Position numbers and translations under genes: made by a program
Source: Azorinus chamasolen
Taxonomy: Eukaryota > Mollusca > Bivalvia > Cardiida > Solecurtidae
DNA: 64,000 nt
Assembly (NCBI GenBank): GCA_963576725.1
Contig: OY755237.1
Span: 64,705,423-64,769,422 of the forward strand
Reading direction: 5' to 3'
In this document: in pieces, positions 28,200-40,609 of the stretch
How positions within the stretch are numbered: the stretch's first letter is position 1
Layout of the letters: each line of letters begins with the position of its first letter
The notes under the pieces: model-generated
What the model saw: the letters and a program-made list of their open reading frames with translations, nothing else
The model's database searches: none
Told to the model about the DNA's origin: nothing

Positions 28200-29305
28200 G
28201 AATTTGTCCTGTTTAATTACAGGTTGGACCGGAACGATGCTCCACATAGACAGATAAATAGGCACGGTTAATACCAAGATGAGATTATCAGTACTATGAA
28301 CTCAAACATTTGGAACAAACCTGCTAACATGTATACATGTATATCTTTACTGCCAAAAATCATAATAAACCACTTTGTTTAATTGCTTTGACTAAGTTCA
28401 TATTCAACCCTTTGCTCCATGGCTATTCATACCAACATCTAATGCCATCTTAACCGATTTGTTTATAAAAGTACATGTATAAGTCATGCAGGAAACACCA
28501 CATACAAAACAAACAGCCGCTCGAACAGCACCATGCAAGAGGCGGATGAGAGTTATGCATATCACTTGCACAACCTGCAAGAGAATGATAACAACATAGA
28601 TTACGTGTACGAGGAGACTTCTAACGGCCACCACACTGCACAGGCAATAAAGTTGTGATAATAAAGTACATGTATGAGTCATGCAGGAAATACCACATAC
28701 AAAATACACATCTGCCTCTATGGTCAGGCAAGTTGACAGAAACTGTAGAATCCGATCTGTATTATTTCATGGTCTACTCTGCAAAGACGTACACATGCGT
28801 ATTCATGCATGGAGTACCTGTTGACTTTACTGCATGCTCTTTCATCAACCTCATCGCCTCCATTCGAAGAAAGTTAAAAGTCCGATTATGTTAAAATTTT
28901 AGCATCACTTTTCCATGTGGGTATTTAAAAAGATCAATTTATTGGTCTAAATATGGTTTTAAGTAAACCAGTGAACAAGTCGCGATGCCCGGAAGAGGTT
29001 TCTCATGCAAGGCATTAATGGGTCTTACCACAGGAATTCCTAGTTGGACAGATCGTTCACTAAATGCAAATGAGCTAGCTACTGCAACGTGATCATCACG
29101 TTACGCCTGCGCTCCGAGAAAGTAATCGAAATGGCGACTAGAAAGCCGTGAACAATATGACAGAGACCACATTCAAAGCTGTTATAAGAAAAAGATATAA
29201 AAGAAGAAAAAAACAATAATCTAAGTCGAGACACATCGTCTGTTTAATCCAAGAATATCGAGAAGAATGGAAACTAATTGAAGAACAAAGAATGCATCGC
29301 CATTC
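28200..29305. other. No gene recognised; 196-bp spaced direct repeat
   Basis: AAAGTACATGTATAAGTCATGCAGGAAA... (28467-28515) recurs at 28663-28711. The rest is unassigned. Confidence 0.45.
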
Positions 29306-29309
29306 ATTA

Positions 29310-29940
29310 TTATTAGTATACCGCATTTATATAGCGCTCTTTTCACACTGGATATGTGCGTTCAAAAGCGCTTCACGTGGATGAAATCACTAACCGGAAC
29401 GAACGGCATGATTATCTATCCAGACAATGAAGGATATGCAATAGATATACAATGTATATAATTATATCACTAGCCGGAAGGAACTACATGATTGTCTATC
29501 CGGTCTATGAAAGATATGCAAAATATATACAATAGATATGAAATCACTAACCGCAAGGAACCGCATAAACTGTATTAACAAACTTGATACAGACAAGTTG
29601 ACTGAAAACCATGCTCATTAATATCACAAATTAGAATAATCTGTATTAACAAACTTGATACAGACAAGTTGACTGAAAGCCATGCTCATCAATATCATAA
29701 ATTAGAATAAATGGGCTGACTGAAAATCATTCCATTTATATGACTATTGGGTCAACTGTTAGTTTAATAGGTTGGCTGAAAGCCATTCCAATCCTGAACT
29801 CAGTTGCCACTGTACATGGCTATTGGGTCAAATGTTAGCTTAATAGGTTGGCTGAAAGCCATTCCTATCTTGAACTTTGTTGCCACTGTACATGACAATT
29901 GGGTCACCTGTTAGCTTAACAGGTTGGCTGAAAGCCATTC
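29310..29940 (-). mobile_element. 3' untranslated part of a CR1/L2-like LINE
   Basis: On the minus strand it runs from three tandem copies of a unit with GGCTTTCAGCCAACC (about 68 bp each, 29750-29940) to GAGCGCTATATAAATGCGGT followed by AATAATAATGAAT. The same 3' sequence lies on the + strand at 41583-42028. The ATATAAAT plus ATAAT tail is typical of CR1/L2-type 3' ends. Confidence 0.75.
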
Positions 29941-30998
29941 CTATTCTGAACTAAAATGTCCGAGTAACAAATGTTGAAAACAATGCGTTTTCAGACACCT
30001 TTTGAAACATGCCAGTGACATTGTGTCTCTTATGCCTGACGGAAGAGCTTTCCAAAGTTTTGGAACTGCAAGCATGAAACTTCTCTCACCGTATTTTACC
30101 CTACAACATTTTGGCACAACCAACGACATGTACACGTCAAACATGTCGAAAATGTATTTTTTGCATGGCTTTATACGTAAGTGTCAGAATTTTAAATTCA
30201 GTCCGATGATAAACCGGAAGCCAGTGAAGTTCCTTCAGAACCAGTGTGATATGATTATATCGAGAAGTCCTGGTTATGATGCGGGCTGCTGTGTTTTGCG
30301 CTCTTTGAAATTTCCGCAGTGAGTTGTTTGAAATTCCATGCAGCAGTGAATTGCAGTAGTCTATTTTTGATGTAACAAGAGAATTCACCAAAGTATTGGT
30401 AGCATTAAGTGAGAGGTACCTTCTAATATGGCTTATTTGCCGAAGCTGTGCATAACTAGACCTACACACGGAATTGACATGTGGTGTCATATCCATTTGT
30501 GAATCGAGCCATGCACCGAGTTTCTTTATACAAAAGATGGTCTGATTTTTGAGGGTCCTACTTGCACATTAATCTCTGCAGGTACTTCTGTGTTTTTGTA
30601 TGAAATAGGATTACCTCAGTTTTGTCAGTATTGAGCTTCAGCATGTTCTGGTGCATCCAAGAGACTATTTATTTGAGTCAGTCTTCAACTCGCGATAAAG
30701 CTTCTTGTTGACAGGAAATGCCATTTGGCTTAAAGGACAGATATAACTGTGAGTCATCGGCATTCATGACGAGTTCGACCAGTGACCTCTCACACTGTAA
30801 TAAATATGCACATGTCGAGTATTGCACTTTCATTGAAAATGTATTATTACTGAGAAATTTTAGTATTATTTCATTGGAATGATTATGCAAAACCAAGTCA
30901 TTCTCGGCATCAATCATGGAAAACCAATAACATTTTGCTTGTATTTCGTTTGCTTCTATTTGTTGGTTTCCTGTTTGGTCGCTTTTTGATAACCTCAT
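29941..30998 (-). pseudogene. CR1/L2-like LINE reverse transcriptase, C-terminal part
   Basis: Minus-strand pieces in order: VMNADDSQLYLSFKP (YADD block, 30790-30720), WMHQNMLKLNTDKTEVI (30665-30615), RSSYAQLRQISHIRRYLS, LVNSLVTSKIDYCNSLLHGI, QNTAARIITRTSRYNHITLVL, KELHWLPVYHRTEFKIL (30440-30140), then YGERSFMLAVPKLWKALP and FKRCLKTHCF (30090-29960). Frameshifts and stops separate the pieces, and the catalytic YADD has become NADD. It is a 5'-truncated dead copy. Confidence 0.85.
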
Positions 30999-30999
30999 A

Positions 31000-31490
31000 G
31001 TACACGATCACTTGATTCACTTACGTCATATGCTATATTTAGATTCTCGGTTTGTTCTGTGATAGTTTGCTGTGTCGTTATGGAGCAAAGAAGACGTAAA
31101 ATAATAATAAGTTTCTATATAATACGCCATGTGTAGCCATTTGACAGCTAATGGTCGCGGAAATTGATTCAAACAAAATATGATGGGACTTTAATTACTC
31201 GACATTATTTTAACCAAATATAACTTAGTGGAGAGATAGGAGGGAATACAAGGACATCTGAGAATATCGGAGGATAATTCGATTCATCGGGGTTTGTCTT
31301 GAAATTAATTACTTGATGCTATTTCAAGCAATTTATTCGAAATCCATTTAAATGTTGTTTTTTTGTCTTAAACTATTGCAAAACAGCTTTAGAAAAGGTT
31401 CGAAAAATTCTGAATTCTGTTTTGTTGGATTACTCACTTCATTGTTTTCGATTGACCTAATCATGCAAATGAATGTCGTTATTGTAGACC
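31000..31490. other. No gene recognised
   Basis: AT-rich with no family motif. The sequence just before the T1 element at 31493 is open on the + strand but without splice or motif support. Confidence 0.4.
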
Positions 31491-31492
31491 AT

Positions 31493-31688
31493 TTAGCCCT
31501 CAACTCCATGAATATTCATGTAAGAAATAATGGCATTACCAACATTAAGTACATTATTTGTTATCATAATTCATGGACACAGGAACATAAGCAAACAGAG
31601 CAGAACCTGATCAGACGCCTCCTACAGGAAACAGGCCTACTCTGTTTGCAAAAGCGAAGAAAGGCGTCTTTATTGGGTAAAGGGTTAA
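31493..31688. mobile_element. T1-type MITE, hairpin partly deleted
   Basis: TTAGCCCTCAACTCCATGAA to TATTGGGTAAAGGGTTAA. Arm GCAGAACCTGATCAGACGCC survives; the returning arm is reduced to GGCCTACTCTGTTTGC. Confidence 0.75.
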
Positions 31689-31740
31689 TGCAAGACAAAA
31701 ACAGACACGGAGTCACAATTGACACATTGGTTGTTAATTA

Positions 31741-31931
31741 TTAAAACTTTCGCTGCCAAACTCTGTCGTCTGCTAACTTTGTCGTCTGCTACAAATTTTC
31801 ATTCTTTTGATTTTCTTAATTTTTGTTTCAAAAACATAGTAACAGTAACAAACAGTTACTCCGAGTCTCATCTGGATCCAAACTGTTTGCATTGGTAATC
31901 ACAGATCCGGCCTTGGCAGCGAAAGGGTTAA
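31741..31931. mobile_element. T3 MITE, first hairpin arm deleted
   Basis: TTAAAACTTTCGCTGCCAAA to CTTGGCAGCGAAAGGGTTAA. The interior CAGTTACTCCGAGTCTCATC...AACTGTTTGC shows that one arm is lost. Opposite orientation to 11288-11502. Confidence 0.82.
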
Positions 31932-32948
31932 ACCTTATTCTATATAACACGATGTACATTAATCAATCATTCAGAAATTTCAAATTCTGGTAAAAAGTTT
32001 CAAAGATTTCAGAGGTATATGATGGACAGCGTGGGTTATTTATCTAAGTATTTTAAGTCACTATCAATTCTACGCTTCTGGCCACCACTTAGAGCCAACA
32101 TCTATAAGGGGATTTAATGAGTGATCACAAGATATGACTCAACCTAATACATACATTTCTTAGATAAACGTCTTGTCTGCAGCGCTGCCATTTTCCTGAA
32201 ATTGTGATGTCGGTATAATAAAATAATTAGAAATACGATAACCAAATAAGATATAAATGATATAATCGTGTTGCAGAGTTAATGTTGTATGTATCTCATT
32301 TGAATTAATTTATATGATATAATCTGAGTCAGTGATTAGATCTTACGATTAAAGATCCTGCGTGTTGAACGATTATTCGTACGATGTTAGCGAAAGAGAG
32401 GACATTTGTAGGTTTGGAAGAAATTGGTTTCAGATATATTCCAACAAGATTCACCTGACGTTGACCTTTATGCAAGAATAAATTAAAGTGAGATGACGCA
32501 GTATATATCAATACTCGCCAGTACATCGTACATAATAAAATGCACGGGGGACACGATATAATCCATCTTAGGCACATTCTTAGCGATACATTTGTCAATG
32601 GGAATGGTATTTAATCTGTTATACCTGGATATACCATGTGCACTCTTGCATAAATAATTCACGGAGACTACCGAAGATATATATAGAAATCCAGCGTAGT
32701 GTGAAATTATGATAATAGAGGTCAGCAACGTCAGGCGTTCACACATAAAATGTATATTATGTTGAAATAGATTAATGGTGTCTTACGATTTTGACTCAAC
32801 CTTCATATGGACGTCTACAAATATTTTATGCGAAGCATGCGATAGCTGTCGCACGATATTCGTACCATTATTACATGCCTACTGTACTCTCAACTTGTGA
32901 CATGTCCACGACAGTCGTAGGATAAACGTTGGTATATAAGGAGGCACA
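31932..32948. other. No gene recognised
   Basis: AT-rich. Minus-strand frames of 87-89 codons at 32329-32746 overlap one another and carry no motif I recognise. Confidence 0.4.
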
Positions 32949-32954
32949 GTAGCT

Positions 32955-33105
32955 GCTCTGATGTACAACGAAAATATCTGGAGGCAGCTCTGCTGTACGA
33001 TGAAGGAGACTCGGCAGCAGCTCTGATGCACGATGAAGGAGGCCCGGTAGCAGCTCTGATGTACGATGAAGGATGCCGGGTAGCAGCTCTGATGTACGAT
33101 GATGA
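32955..33105. repeat. 33-bp minisatellite, about 4.5 units
   Basis: GCTCTGATGTACGATGAAGG recurs with starts at 32955, 32987, 33020, 33053 and 33086. 33 is a multiple of 3, so several frames are open (minus-strand 11-residue repeat LHRTSELLPGL). No supporting exon signals. Confidence 0.85.
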
Positions 33106-33334
33106 AATTGTTTGAACACCTTTAAACCTTTCATTGTTGAATATTCCCATTTTCCCCATTTTCGAAGACCCGTCACATGTACATAATCAAGCTAATGTTT
33201 AAAAGAATTCTACCTTTTCAAAGTCTATTGTATTGACAGTATTTTAAGAATTCTGTCATACACACGACTGCTAACGAAGTTAAATACATGTATGTGCCTA
33301 TATTGTAACTGGGAAATAGTTCACATATGTTCCC

Positions 33335-33375
33335 TTCGGGCGTCTCATCTGGGTTCAAACTGTTTACAAACTGCT
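33335..33375. repeat. T3 hairpin arm remnant
   Basis: GGGCGTCTCATCTGGGTTCAAACTGTTTAC without the partner arm. Confidence 0.5.
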
Positions 33376-33585
33376 TACAAATGTAATACAATGATTAATT
33401 ATCACTATGATGCTGTGTTTGTCTAGTGAACATTATCATACTCAATTTGAAATAGCCACTCGACTAATGCATGACCCGGTTTTCCTCCTCTGGAAATAAA
33501 ATTAAGTGAATGCCCACCTACCCTGGTTGGCTGCGACGGTACATACTATGACAAAGGCAGTATAATTGTAACCACCGTGCATTTA

Positions 33586-33652
33586 AGTTTGTGTGTGTGT
33601 GTGTACGTGCTTGCGTGTGTGCGTGCGTACGTGCGTGTATGTGTGTGTGTGA
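33586..33652. repeat. (GT)n/(GTGC)n microsatellite
   Basis: GTGTGTGTGT, GTGCGTGCGTACGTGCGTG and GTGTGTGTGTG over 67 bp. Confidence 0.88.
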
Positions 33653-33974
33653 TAGGAATCTTATAACAAGGGGTTTGATTTTGTATCTTAGAATGAGCCG
33701 AAATGCATGAGATCATTTAAAACAAAACTCACTAACTCAAGTTCTATTTTACACCCGTGCTTTTCTATATCATTTCTACATGTCTTTGCCTGGCCACACC
33801 AATTCGATTTTCATAACTTACGGTGGTTTTCCAAATCCATTCCGTTATTACTTGACCAGATTAAACTGAGACTCCGTGCATACTCCGTATACATTCGTAT
33901 TTCTATATATAGATTTCCGAAGATAAACAACGTTCGAACATTATTGACTATTGACGGTATGTAATTTTGTTCAG

Positions 33975-34055
33975 TCCCTGCAATAGCTCTGTAGATAAGG
34001 GTGTTGTATACAGAGGGCAAGGTAGCGGGTTCGAGCCTCACTTCGGGAAGATTGT
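33975..34055 (+). repeat. tRNA-like (SINE head) sequence
   Basis: TGCAATAGCTCTGTAGATAAGG resembles an A box and GGGTTCGAGCC is a good B box, 50 bp apart. The acceptor ends do not pair well, so it is a tRNA-derived repeat and not a tRNA gene. Confidence 0.5.
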
Positions 34056-34082
34056 TTTCTTCGAAAGTGTGTATATTACATT

Positions 34083-34352
34083 TTCTTTGTTTTTGGACTC
34101 AATGATCTACTGACTCTGACAAAGGCAGCATTTGACGAAATTGGCGAAAATAGATGGAGACATGTGTGTGATCACACCGACAACCTCATCAGCCAACTGA
34201 AGAAGGCAGACAACTACTTCCAGAGAGAGGCCGTGAACAGCGTCGTCATAGACTTGCTTGATGACACCACATACACAGCCAGTGAGGGGACATCACGACA
34301 GAAACCGCCAGCGAAGGAGAATGACGCTTTTTTGTGCAATTATGTCATGTAA
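34083..34352 (+). CDS. Candidate 3'-terminal exon, unknown protein
   Basis: The frame runs FGLNDLLTLTKAAFDEIGEN, RWRHVCDHTDNLISQLKKAD, NYFQREAVNSVVIDLLDDTT and ends in FLCNYVM with TAA at 34350-34352. AATAAA follows at 34357-34362. The composition is protein-like (alternating helix-type residues, acidic LLDD, Ser/Thr/Pro-rich tail). I do not recognise the family. The KAAFDEIGENRW...CDHTD part faintly recalls C-termini of some transposase-derived proteins, which is a guess. No upstream exon was found. Confidence 0.38.
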   Translation, partial: FFVFGLNDLLTLTKAAFDEIGENRWRHVCDHTDNLISQLKKADNYFQREAVNSVVIDLLDDTTYTASEGTSRQKPPAKENDAFLCNYVM

Positions 34353-34544
34353 TTGAAATAAAATGAATGAATATACATGTTGAAAAATGATATGAACAAA
34401 ACAAACATAAAAGTAAAAAGTACTTCAAAAGACATAAAATAAAAACACTACGACAAAATACGTATATGTAAATAATAAAATATCTGATATATAATAATAT
34501 ATTCTTGAAAAATGAAGTACAAAAGATAACAGAAATTTAAAAAA

Positions 34545-34612
34545 ATGGACTTCAGTTAGATTCGAACCTGCGACCGCTTATATGACAGGCGAATATCTTT
34601 CCACTGCGCCAC
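34545..34612 (-). repeat. Degenerate tRNA-like sequence
   Basis: The minus strand reads TGGCGCAGTGGAAAGATA as an A box and GGTTCGAATCT as a B box, followed by T-rich sequence like a Pol III terminator. A CAT loop can be drawn, but the T stem and acceptor stem pair badly, so a working tRNA is unlikely. Confidence 0.45.
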
Positions 34613-35027
34613 ACTTTAATGCGTATATTGGTCTCAACGCATAACCCATGTATTGGAATGTATGGTAAACGAAATCATCCGAGTATAGCCGGAAACGCTA
34701 ACGGAAATTGATGAGCCTGAGTTTAAAATGGTCAAGTAATACCAAATCTGAATATTGCAAAAATAACACTCGATTTTAATTGTTAATTGTCATCACTTTT
34801 TATGGTAGACAATAAAAACATTTTTCCATGTTCAATACACAGATATAACACTATGCGTTGGTGGCGAATAGCACTACATGTATTTAAATACTTAATACTT
34901 ATTTAGTGTATGCATGTATACGGTAAATATCTGTTAGGAAAATGACTAAGTATGCCTATTATCCTTGTGTAATACACCTGCTTTATATCGTTTTGATTGT
35001 CGTCTAATTGCTTCTAAATGCTTGCCG

Positions 35028-35277
35028 TTAACCCTTCGCTTGCTATTCACGTCAATATACCTACCTGTAAATAGTGAAGACCCAGATGAGACAGCTCCTG
35101 CAGGAGCTGTCTCATCAGGGTCTGCACTATTTACAAGTTGATTGTGCAACCAGTGCACTCCACAGCAGTGATTGCATAGCGAAATACTTGTACACAGTGA
35201 AGATATGTGTAATTACACAACAGGGCATGGGTAAAGAAGGAGAAATATATTTTAAAATTCAGCAAGAGAATGGTTAA
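35028..35277. mobile_element. T4 hairpin MITE, complete
   Basis: TTAACCCTTCGCTTGCTATT to TTCAGCAAGAGAATGGTTAA, 250 bp. Arms GACCCAGATGAGACAGCTCC and GGAGCTGTCTCATCAGGGTC meet at TGCA. Reference copy for T4. Confidence 0.93.
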
Positions 35278-35279
35278 GA

Positions 35280-37724
35280 TGCAATATTTATGATCTTCAA
35301 ATTGAATGCAATAATCAAAGAAAATTCATATTACAAGAGAAGATCATAATTTGACAAAATGTAGAAGTAATTAAATTCAATGGTTGAACAAGTAATACAT
35401 TTTATTTTAGTGGCACATAATTATTTTATCCGTTTTCTCAGACGCCCATCAGTGCTATTAAATTACTTCCATTTACCAGAATAAATTAAATATCAGGACA
35501 CTGCTTTAAGAAAATGCTTAACCTTTTTCTGGATAACACTGCATGTTCATGCCTTTGCCAAAACGTAGACCCAGACCAGAGCTCCGTAGAAGTTGCATGA
35601 TCAGGGGTTGCATATTCTTTTTTATAACTGATGCCTACTCTTTGTCATGGTAATACATATCGTTGTTACATAATTTTGATAATAACTAATTATTATTAAT
35701 ATTCCTGATGGATACAGTTTCATATTAGTATTCATAACGTAGAGGGTAACATATATGTAAGTAATGGCTGACGTTGATATTTCAATATTATGTTTATGTA
35801 TGCATGTAACGAGATTCGCTTCAACTAGCATTCTATGTCTTGTTAAAATCACTATTTATATTCATCGTTGTTTACACTAAAGGGTCAGTTGAACATGTTT
35901 TTAATTATCAATGTGAAACATATACTCCCTACAAATCAGTGGTGCAAACGGAATGGTGCATTGGTCCATACATACATTGTCGACCCGGACCTGTCTGCAT
36001 ATGTGCAGATCTGGCTTATGATCTTTACTATTGTATGCATATTCACATGCATATAAACAGCTATAGTAATCTCTTGATCTGATCTGCGTTTTAAACAATG
36101 TCCTGCTTGGATATATACAGGTATGAGTTGCAACACTAGAAGCTGATGTCGGTTTTATGCAATCAGTGTATAACAAGAGAAGCAGTCGCGTCCATAATAT
36201 TAACATTTTGTCACAGCTTGAAGTAATTGTTCTAATAACGATGCATTTGTGGACACTTTGCAGGCATTTTGTGATGCCCCCCACCATCAAAAGCATTAAA
36301 GACCATACATATTATATGACAGATGCAATAAAAACAGGTTTATTTAGAAACAAAATAGAATGGATGATGTTCCAATATGTGTAGATGGAGAACAGACCCC
36401 CGATGTTATAAAACATTTTGCTTAAAGATGTATTATGCACATTTTTCGTATTAATCAATCAACACCAGAAGCTGTCTACATACAATGAAAATAATGCTTA
36501 CAACAGACAGGATATATTTATTCAGCTAAATATTATCGCTATCCGAATACTGCTAAATTCTTAAAAAAGAGCTTCCTTTTTATAAACGGGGATTTTGTAC
36601 GGAAATCAGCGGACATCTTCGGCCAAGTTCTGAATGACTCCGATTCTGTTTCGGAACAACGCTTTGAATATTAATTAGGTTGTCAATACAAGTGTTGGGC
36701 CAGACAATTCTTCTGAATGATTAAAGCTGGCTCCTCATTTTCTGAATACTAACTAAACAAAACAGTTTTATCAAACTTTATCATAGAAGAAAATGATTTT
36801 ATGACAAACAGCGTAGACCCCGGTCAAAGGGCTCATACAAGAGCAATATTTGTTGTGTATGGTCCTATCTATAACAGTGTAGACAACATCAGACAGCAAT
36901 GTAATAATGGATTGACCACGTCTTTTCTACGTTAGCAGGAGAACATAGAATACATTGGTCTGCAAAACAGTTAATGGCATTTGTGAGGCATTAGATACCC
37001 ACTAAGCTATCCATGAGATACACATGCTTTGACACAGATACATCAATGTTTTGCCATTGTTGCCCAAGACAGTAACATTTTTGTACTTTTGTATATAAAA
37101 AATAATATACAACCATGCTCTTTCACTGTTTACCGCTTTACCAAATCGTTTAAGTAAACAAAATAAGACATATGAGGCACTTTTGAAAAACAATAATGTC
37201 AAATACTAATTCGTTTGTCTTGACACAATACTTTTGCAATGATATTAGATATAGGAATGACAGCTGTTTCAGTTTTTGTTTTATTAAAAGATTAGTTTTC
37301 AGCCAAACAGACTGAAGAAAATGACATTATTAATTATGTTTACACATATAGCACATGTCATATATTGAATAAATACAAGTCTAATCAGCAATTTCGGTTC
37401 ATTGTTTACGGGCTATGTTTAATTGCATACGTCTGTTTTTAATTTTGAATTGTGGTTTGTCATGATATGCAATTTATGCTAGAAAACAACCTTAAGATAT
37501 GTACTAGAATGTACTGAAGTTTTTTTTAATGAAATTCCTCGATAACATGGCTGACGCTCGAGGTAACAATATAATATGTCTGGAGAACTATATCTAATTT
37601 GGTCTCAGACTATGTGACACCATACCACCATGATAAAAGAAATATTAAAACGCATGGCTTACAATGAAATATTATAATTAAGTTTCTGTGTGGCATTTAT
37701 AATACTAAATCCATCAATCATCTA
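35280..37724. other. Quiet AT-rich stretch, no gene recognised
   Basis: Only faint T-hairpin traces are present (35560-35615, 36810-36850). Overlapping antiparallel frames of up to 131 codons at 35840-36384 have no motif and look like chance. Nothing else seen. Confidence 0.45.
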
Positions 37725-37725
37725 T

Positions 37726-37815
37726 AGTAAAACCTTAATACTATGATTGGTTGACACATTATGAGACAGGTGGCTACTTAATGCAGGGTGGAAGTAGTGC
37801 AGAAAACTAGCAGGT
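37726..37815. mobile_element. P-type MITE, left half
   Basis: TAGTAAAACCTTAATACTATG, then GACAGGTGGCTACTTAATGC and GGGTGGAAGTAGTGCAGAAA. It is cut off before the second arm. Confidence 0.6.
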
Positions 37816-37892
37816 TATACATGAATATGTATAGAAATGTTACAAACAGATGACACGAAAACTATCTTAAACCATAAAGTTGAACCAACATA

Positions 37893-38092
37893 TTAACCTC
37901 ATGTTGACGCCTTTTGACGCCTCTGTAAAAGCCACTTTTGGAAACCATTGTTATAAATAGAGCATTTGCTCCATAGGAACAAGGGCTCTATTTATCACAA
38001 TGGTTTCATAACTATACAACTCTATAAATGCTCCTTTTCCGTATTTATTCGGAGAGATTGGGTCTAAAATAGCCTATGCGGTAATGGGTTAA
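37893..38092. mobile_element. T2 hairpin MITE
   Basis: TTAACCTCATGTTGACGCC to ATGCGGTAATGGGTTAA, 200 bp. Hairpin ATAAATAGAGCATTTGCTCC / CAAGGGCTCTATTTATC, slightly decayed at the core. Confidence 0.85.
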
Positions 38093-38739
38093 AAGCTGTA
38101 TTTGTTTTAGGTTTTTACGCTTTGACATAACAGATAGTAATTATTCACCACGGGATAAGTATGCATAATCTAAATGATGAATCGCTTGACACAGCATTGC
38201 AGTAATATATGGTGCATCAATATATATATATGCATGTATGAGGGTATGAATGACGATGTACTGATGTACAAATCTGATGTTCTGCTGTACAAATCAATAA
38301 TATATATGTTCTGTTCTGTGTTAGTTACTCGTATTGTGTACAGAAAAAGGCGACATGTATATGCACACCGGACATGATTGCCGTTGCTGTACACGGGTGT
38401 CGAAAATGATTTTTTTTGTCAAGGCAAACATTCATGATGTACACAAATGTCATTATGTCACTATATTCTCATGAGCAAAACGTTATGGTCAAATGAAACT
38501 TTAGGTGTAAGACAAAGCAGTCTGAACAGCTTTCTCATTGTTCCACTGGGTCTAGGAAGACAGAACACTGATGTTCTTACTAGAAACAATATGACCAGTT
38601 ACTCAACTCTTCTCCGATGGGGTACATGTCCACATTTTGGCAAATTGTTTGTCAGTAGTTACTTTTCTGTTGATCAAATGTTTGATTACTGGTTGGTGAC
38701 GTTGTTCTTACGGCATTGATGGTACTATACAATGACACT
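38093..38739. other. No gene recognised
   Basis: TGTACAAATC direct repeats occur at 38265-38300. A 90-codon + frame at 38447-38719 has no motif or splice support I can defend. Confidence 0.4.
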
Positions 38740-38969
38740 CCATAATTACGCCTTTCTATGCCTTTGCAAACAGACTAGACCAAGGTCAGACGGCTCATAT
38801 AGGAGCCGTCCGATCAGGGTTTACCATATTTGGTTATTATTTAATATAGATAAAATACTATAGTTTCTGCCATGGCCAAAACGTCCCGTGTCCATGTGCT
38901 ATTTTAACAATTAATTAATATTCATGACATCATTATTTCTTACATGAATCTCATGGAGTAAAGGGATAA
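38740..38969. mobile_element. T1-type MITE, reversed orientation
   Basis: GCCTTTGCAAACAGACTAGACC with GACGGCTCATATAGGAGCCG, then ATTCATGACATCATTATTTC and ATGGAGTAAAGGGATAA at the end. The left TTAA is not clear. Confidence 0.7.
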
Positions 38970-40230
38970 TAGTCAATCTGATGATAAACAGATAACCTGT
39001 AGTTTACTGTGTGTAGAAAACTGTCTGATATAGGCCGGTCTCTGTACTGCATTAGAATGCACATATGTAATACTAATTTGCCCTGTATCACTTAAAGGGT
39101 TTATCAAATGAATAACTATCCAGTAATCTTGAATAAGTAAGTGGTTGTTATAGACTATGTAAATTCAATTATAGGTTTGGAATATTTATTTTGTTTACAT
39201 TTCATCGTGTAATTAGCAACATGCATATGATATGTAAGAGAAGAACAATTATGTTTGCCCGAAAATGATTTGTATTTTTGATTTTATCATTTATTAAATT
39301 TATGGAAAATGTCCACACACATCGCTCATATTAGATTTATAATACAATGGTACTATTAAACAGCTAGCAGAAATTTGCATCATTCACGCAAATACTTCTC
39401 GTGATTATTTCGACGACACTAAGGCAGATATGAGTCTGGGAACTGTACCATTGTATTATATTAAATTGTGTTAAATATTTATTTCTTTTTCTCCTCTAGT
39501 GTGCACCAAAACCATAATTCACGGTAATGAAGTTATATGTTCGTCATGGTTTCAGGTATTATATACCAAGAGTCTATAATTTATATAAAAAAAATACTGA
39601 TACAGTGGATATATATTTTTCGCAGTCTCGTTCCAACCACACACTCGTAATTTGTCAATGTATTGCATTAAAAAGCAATGTAGTAACGTCTTGTTCAAAT
39701 GTTAAGCCCCCAAAGACACTGCTTTCAAGTAATTGAACGTAAACGAGTTTTATGTTAAATAATGCTTTTAACATTTAAAGTTCTTGAATTTGAAACAATT
39801 ATCACTAATTGGTTTTAACGCCATTGATTATATTGCGAGGCTCCTTGGCATTAACCATGGAAAAATGTAACAAATAGAGCTTCAAAGCATTTAGTAGTGA
39901 ACGTTTGAATTACTAACTGAAATGTATTAACATGCATATAATAGACATTAGGTTTACGATAATACTATAATGTTTCTGTGTTATAGTGTTGCAGCAAATT
40001 CAAGCGCATTTATGATCAGAGAAATCACTGCATATATACCAAATTGTGTCAGCTTTTAACAACATACTATGGTTGACAATAACCTAATTAACTTGATACA
40101 CAATGCCCAGGAAAACTTGGTACACAATGGCCAAGACGATTTGTCATTTATTCGAAAAGGACAACATGTTTAGTAACAGTAGGACGAACACAACATAAAT
40201 TAATTTAATCGACGCAATGCCCTGATTTGT
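38970..40230. other. No gene recognised
   Basis: AT-rich. A 17-base pair of inverted stretches (AATACAATGGTAC near 39350 and GTACCATTGTATTA near 39446) brackets about 80 bp. Nothing else seen. Confidence 0.45.
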
Positions 40231-40440
40231 ATGTTTGTTTGTTTATATCTGGGTGTTACGTCGCTTTAACAGTATTTCAGTCGTATGGGTATCCAACTGA
40301 TTACAGGTGGAGGAAGAATTCAGAGGTTTTTCTGTCCATGGATAAAAATGCAGTGGTCTGAAGATATGTACAAATCTAATCTGTATTCTAAACAGTACAG
40401 CGAGAAGGTTCCTGGTCATCTTCCTCACTTTGCAAACGTT
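40231..40440. repeat. Bivalve-type dispersed repeat (possible SINE body)
   Basis: TTTGTTTGTTTATATCTGGG, TGTTACGTCGCTTTAACAG, TATTTCAGTCGTAT and TTACAGGTGGAGGAAGAATT. It shares its first 60 bases with 14215-14275. Confidence 0.5.
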
Positions 40441-40609
40441 GAATTATTAATCTAGACTGCTTGAAATAGAGACTAGACAACGGATACATGAAACTTTGTT
40501 TAACCTTTTATACATAATCTAGATCAGATGTTTACCTCTGTGTTGTAAAATAAATTTTAATTTTTGCCTGGATTACTTATATTCCGTTTGTATTCTATAA
40601 TATGTTTCT

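Noticed and set aside
28404..28709. 101-codon minus-strand frame with a repeated CG(I/V)SCMT(H/Y)TCT peptide
   Set aside because: The peptide repeat only reflects the 196-bp-spaced direct DNA repeat. No other evidence for a gene.
34545..34612. Possible tRNA gene on the minus strand
   Set aside because: A and B boxes are present but the T stem and acceptor stem pair poorly, so a tRNA-derived repeat is more likely.
35840..36384. Overlapping antiparallel frames of up to 131 codons
   Set aside because: They are mirror images of one another in AT-rich sequence and have no motif or splice support.
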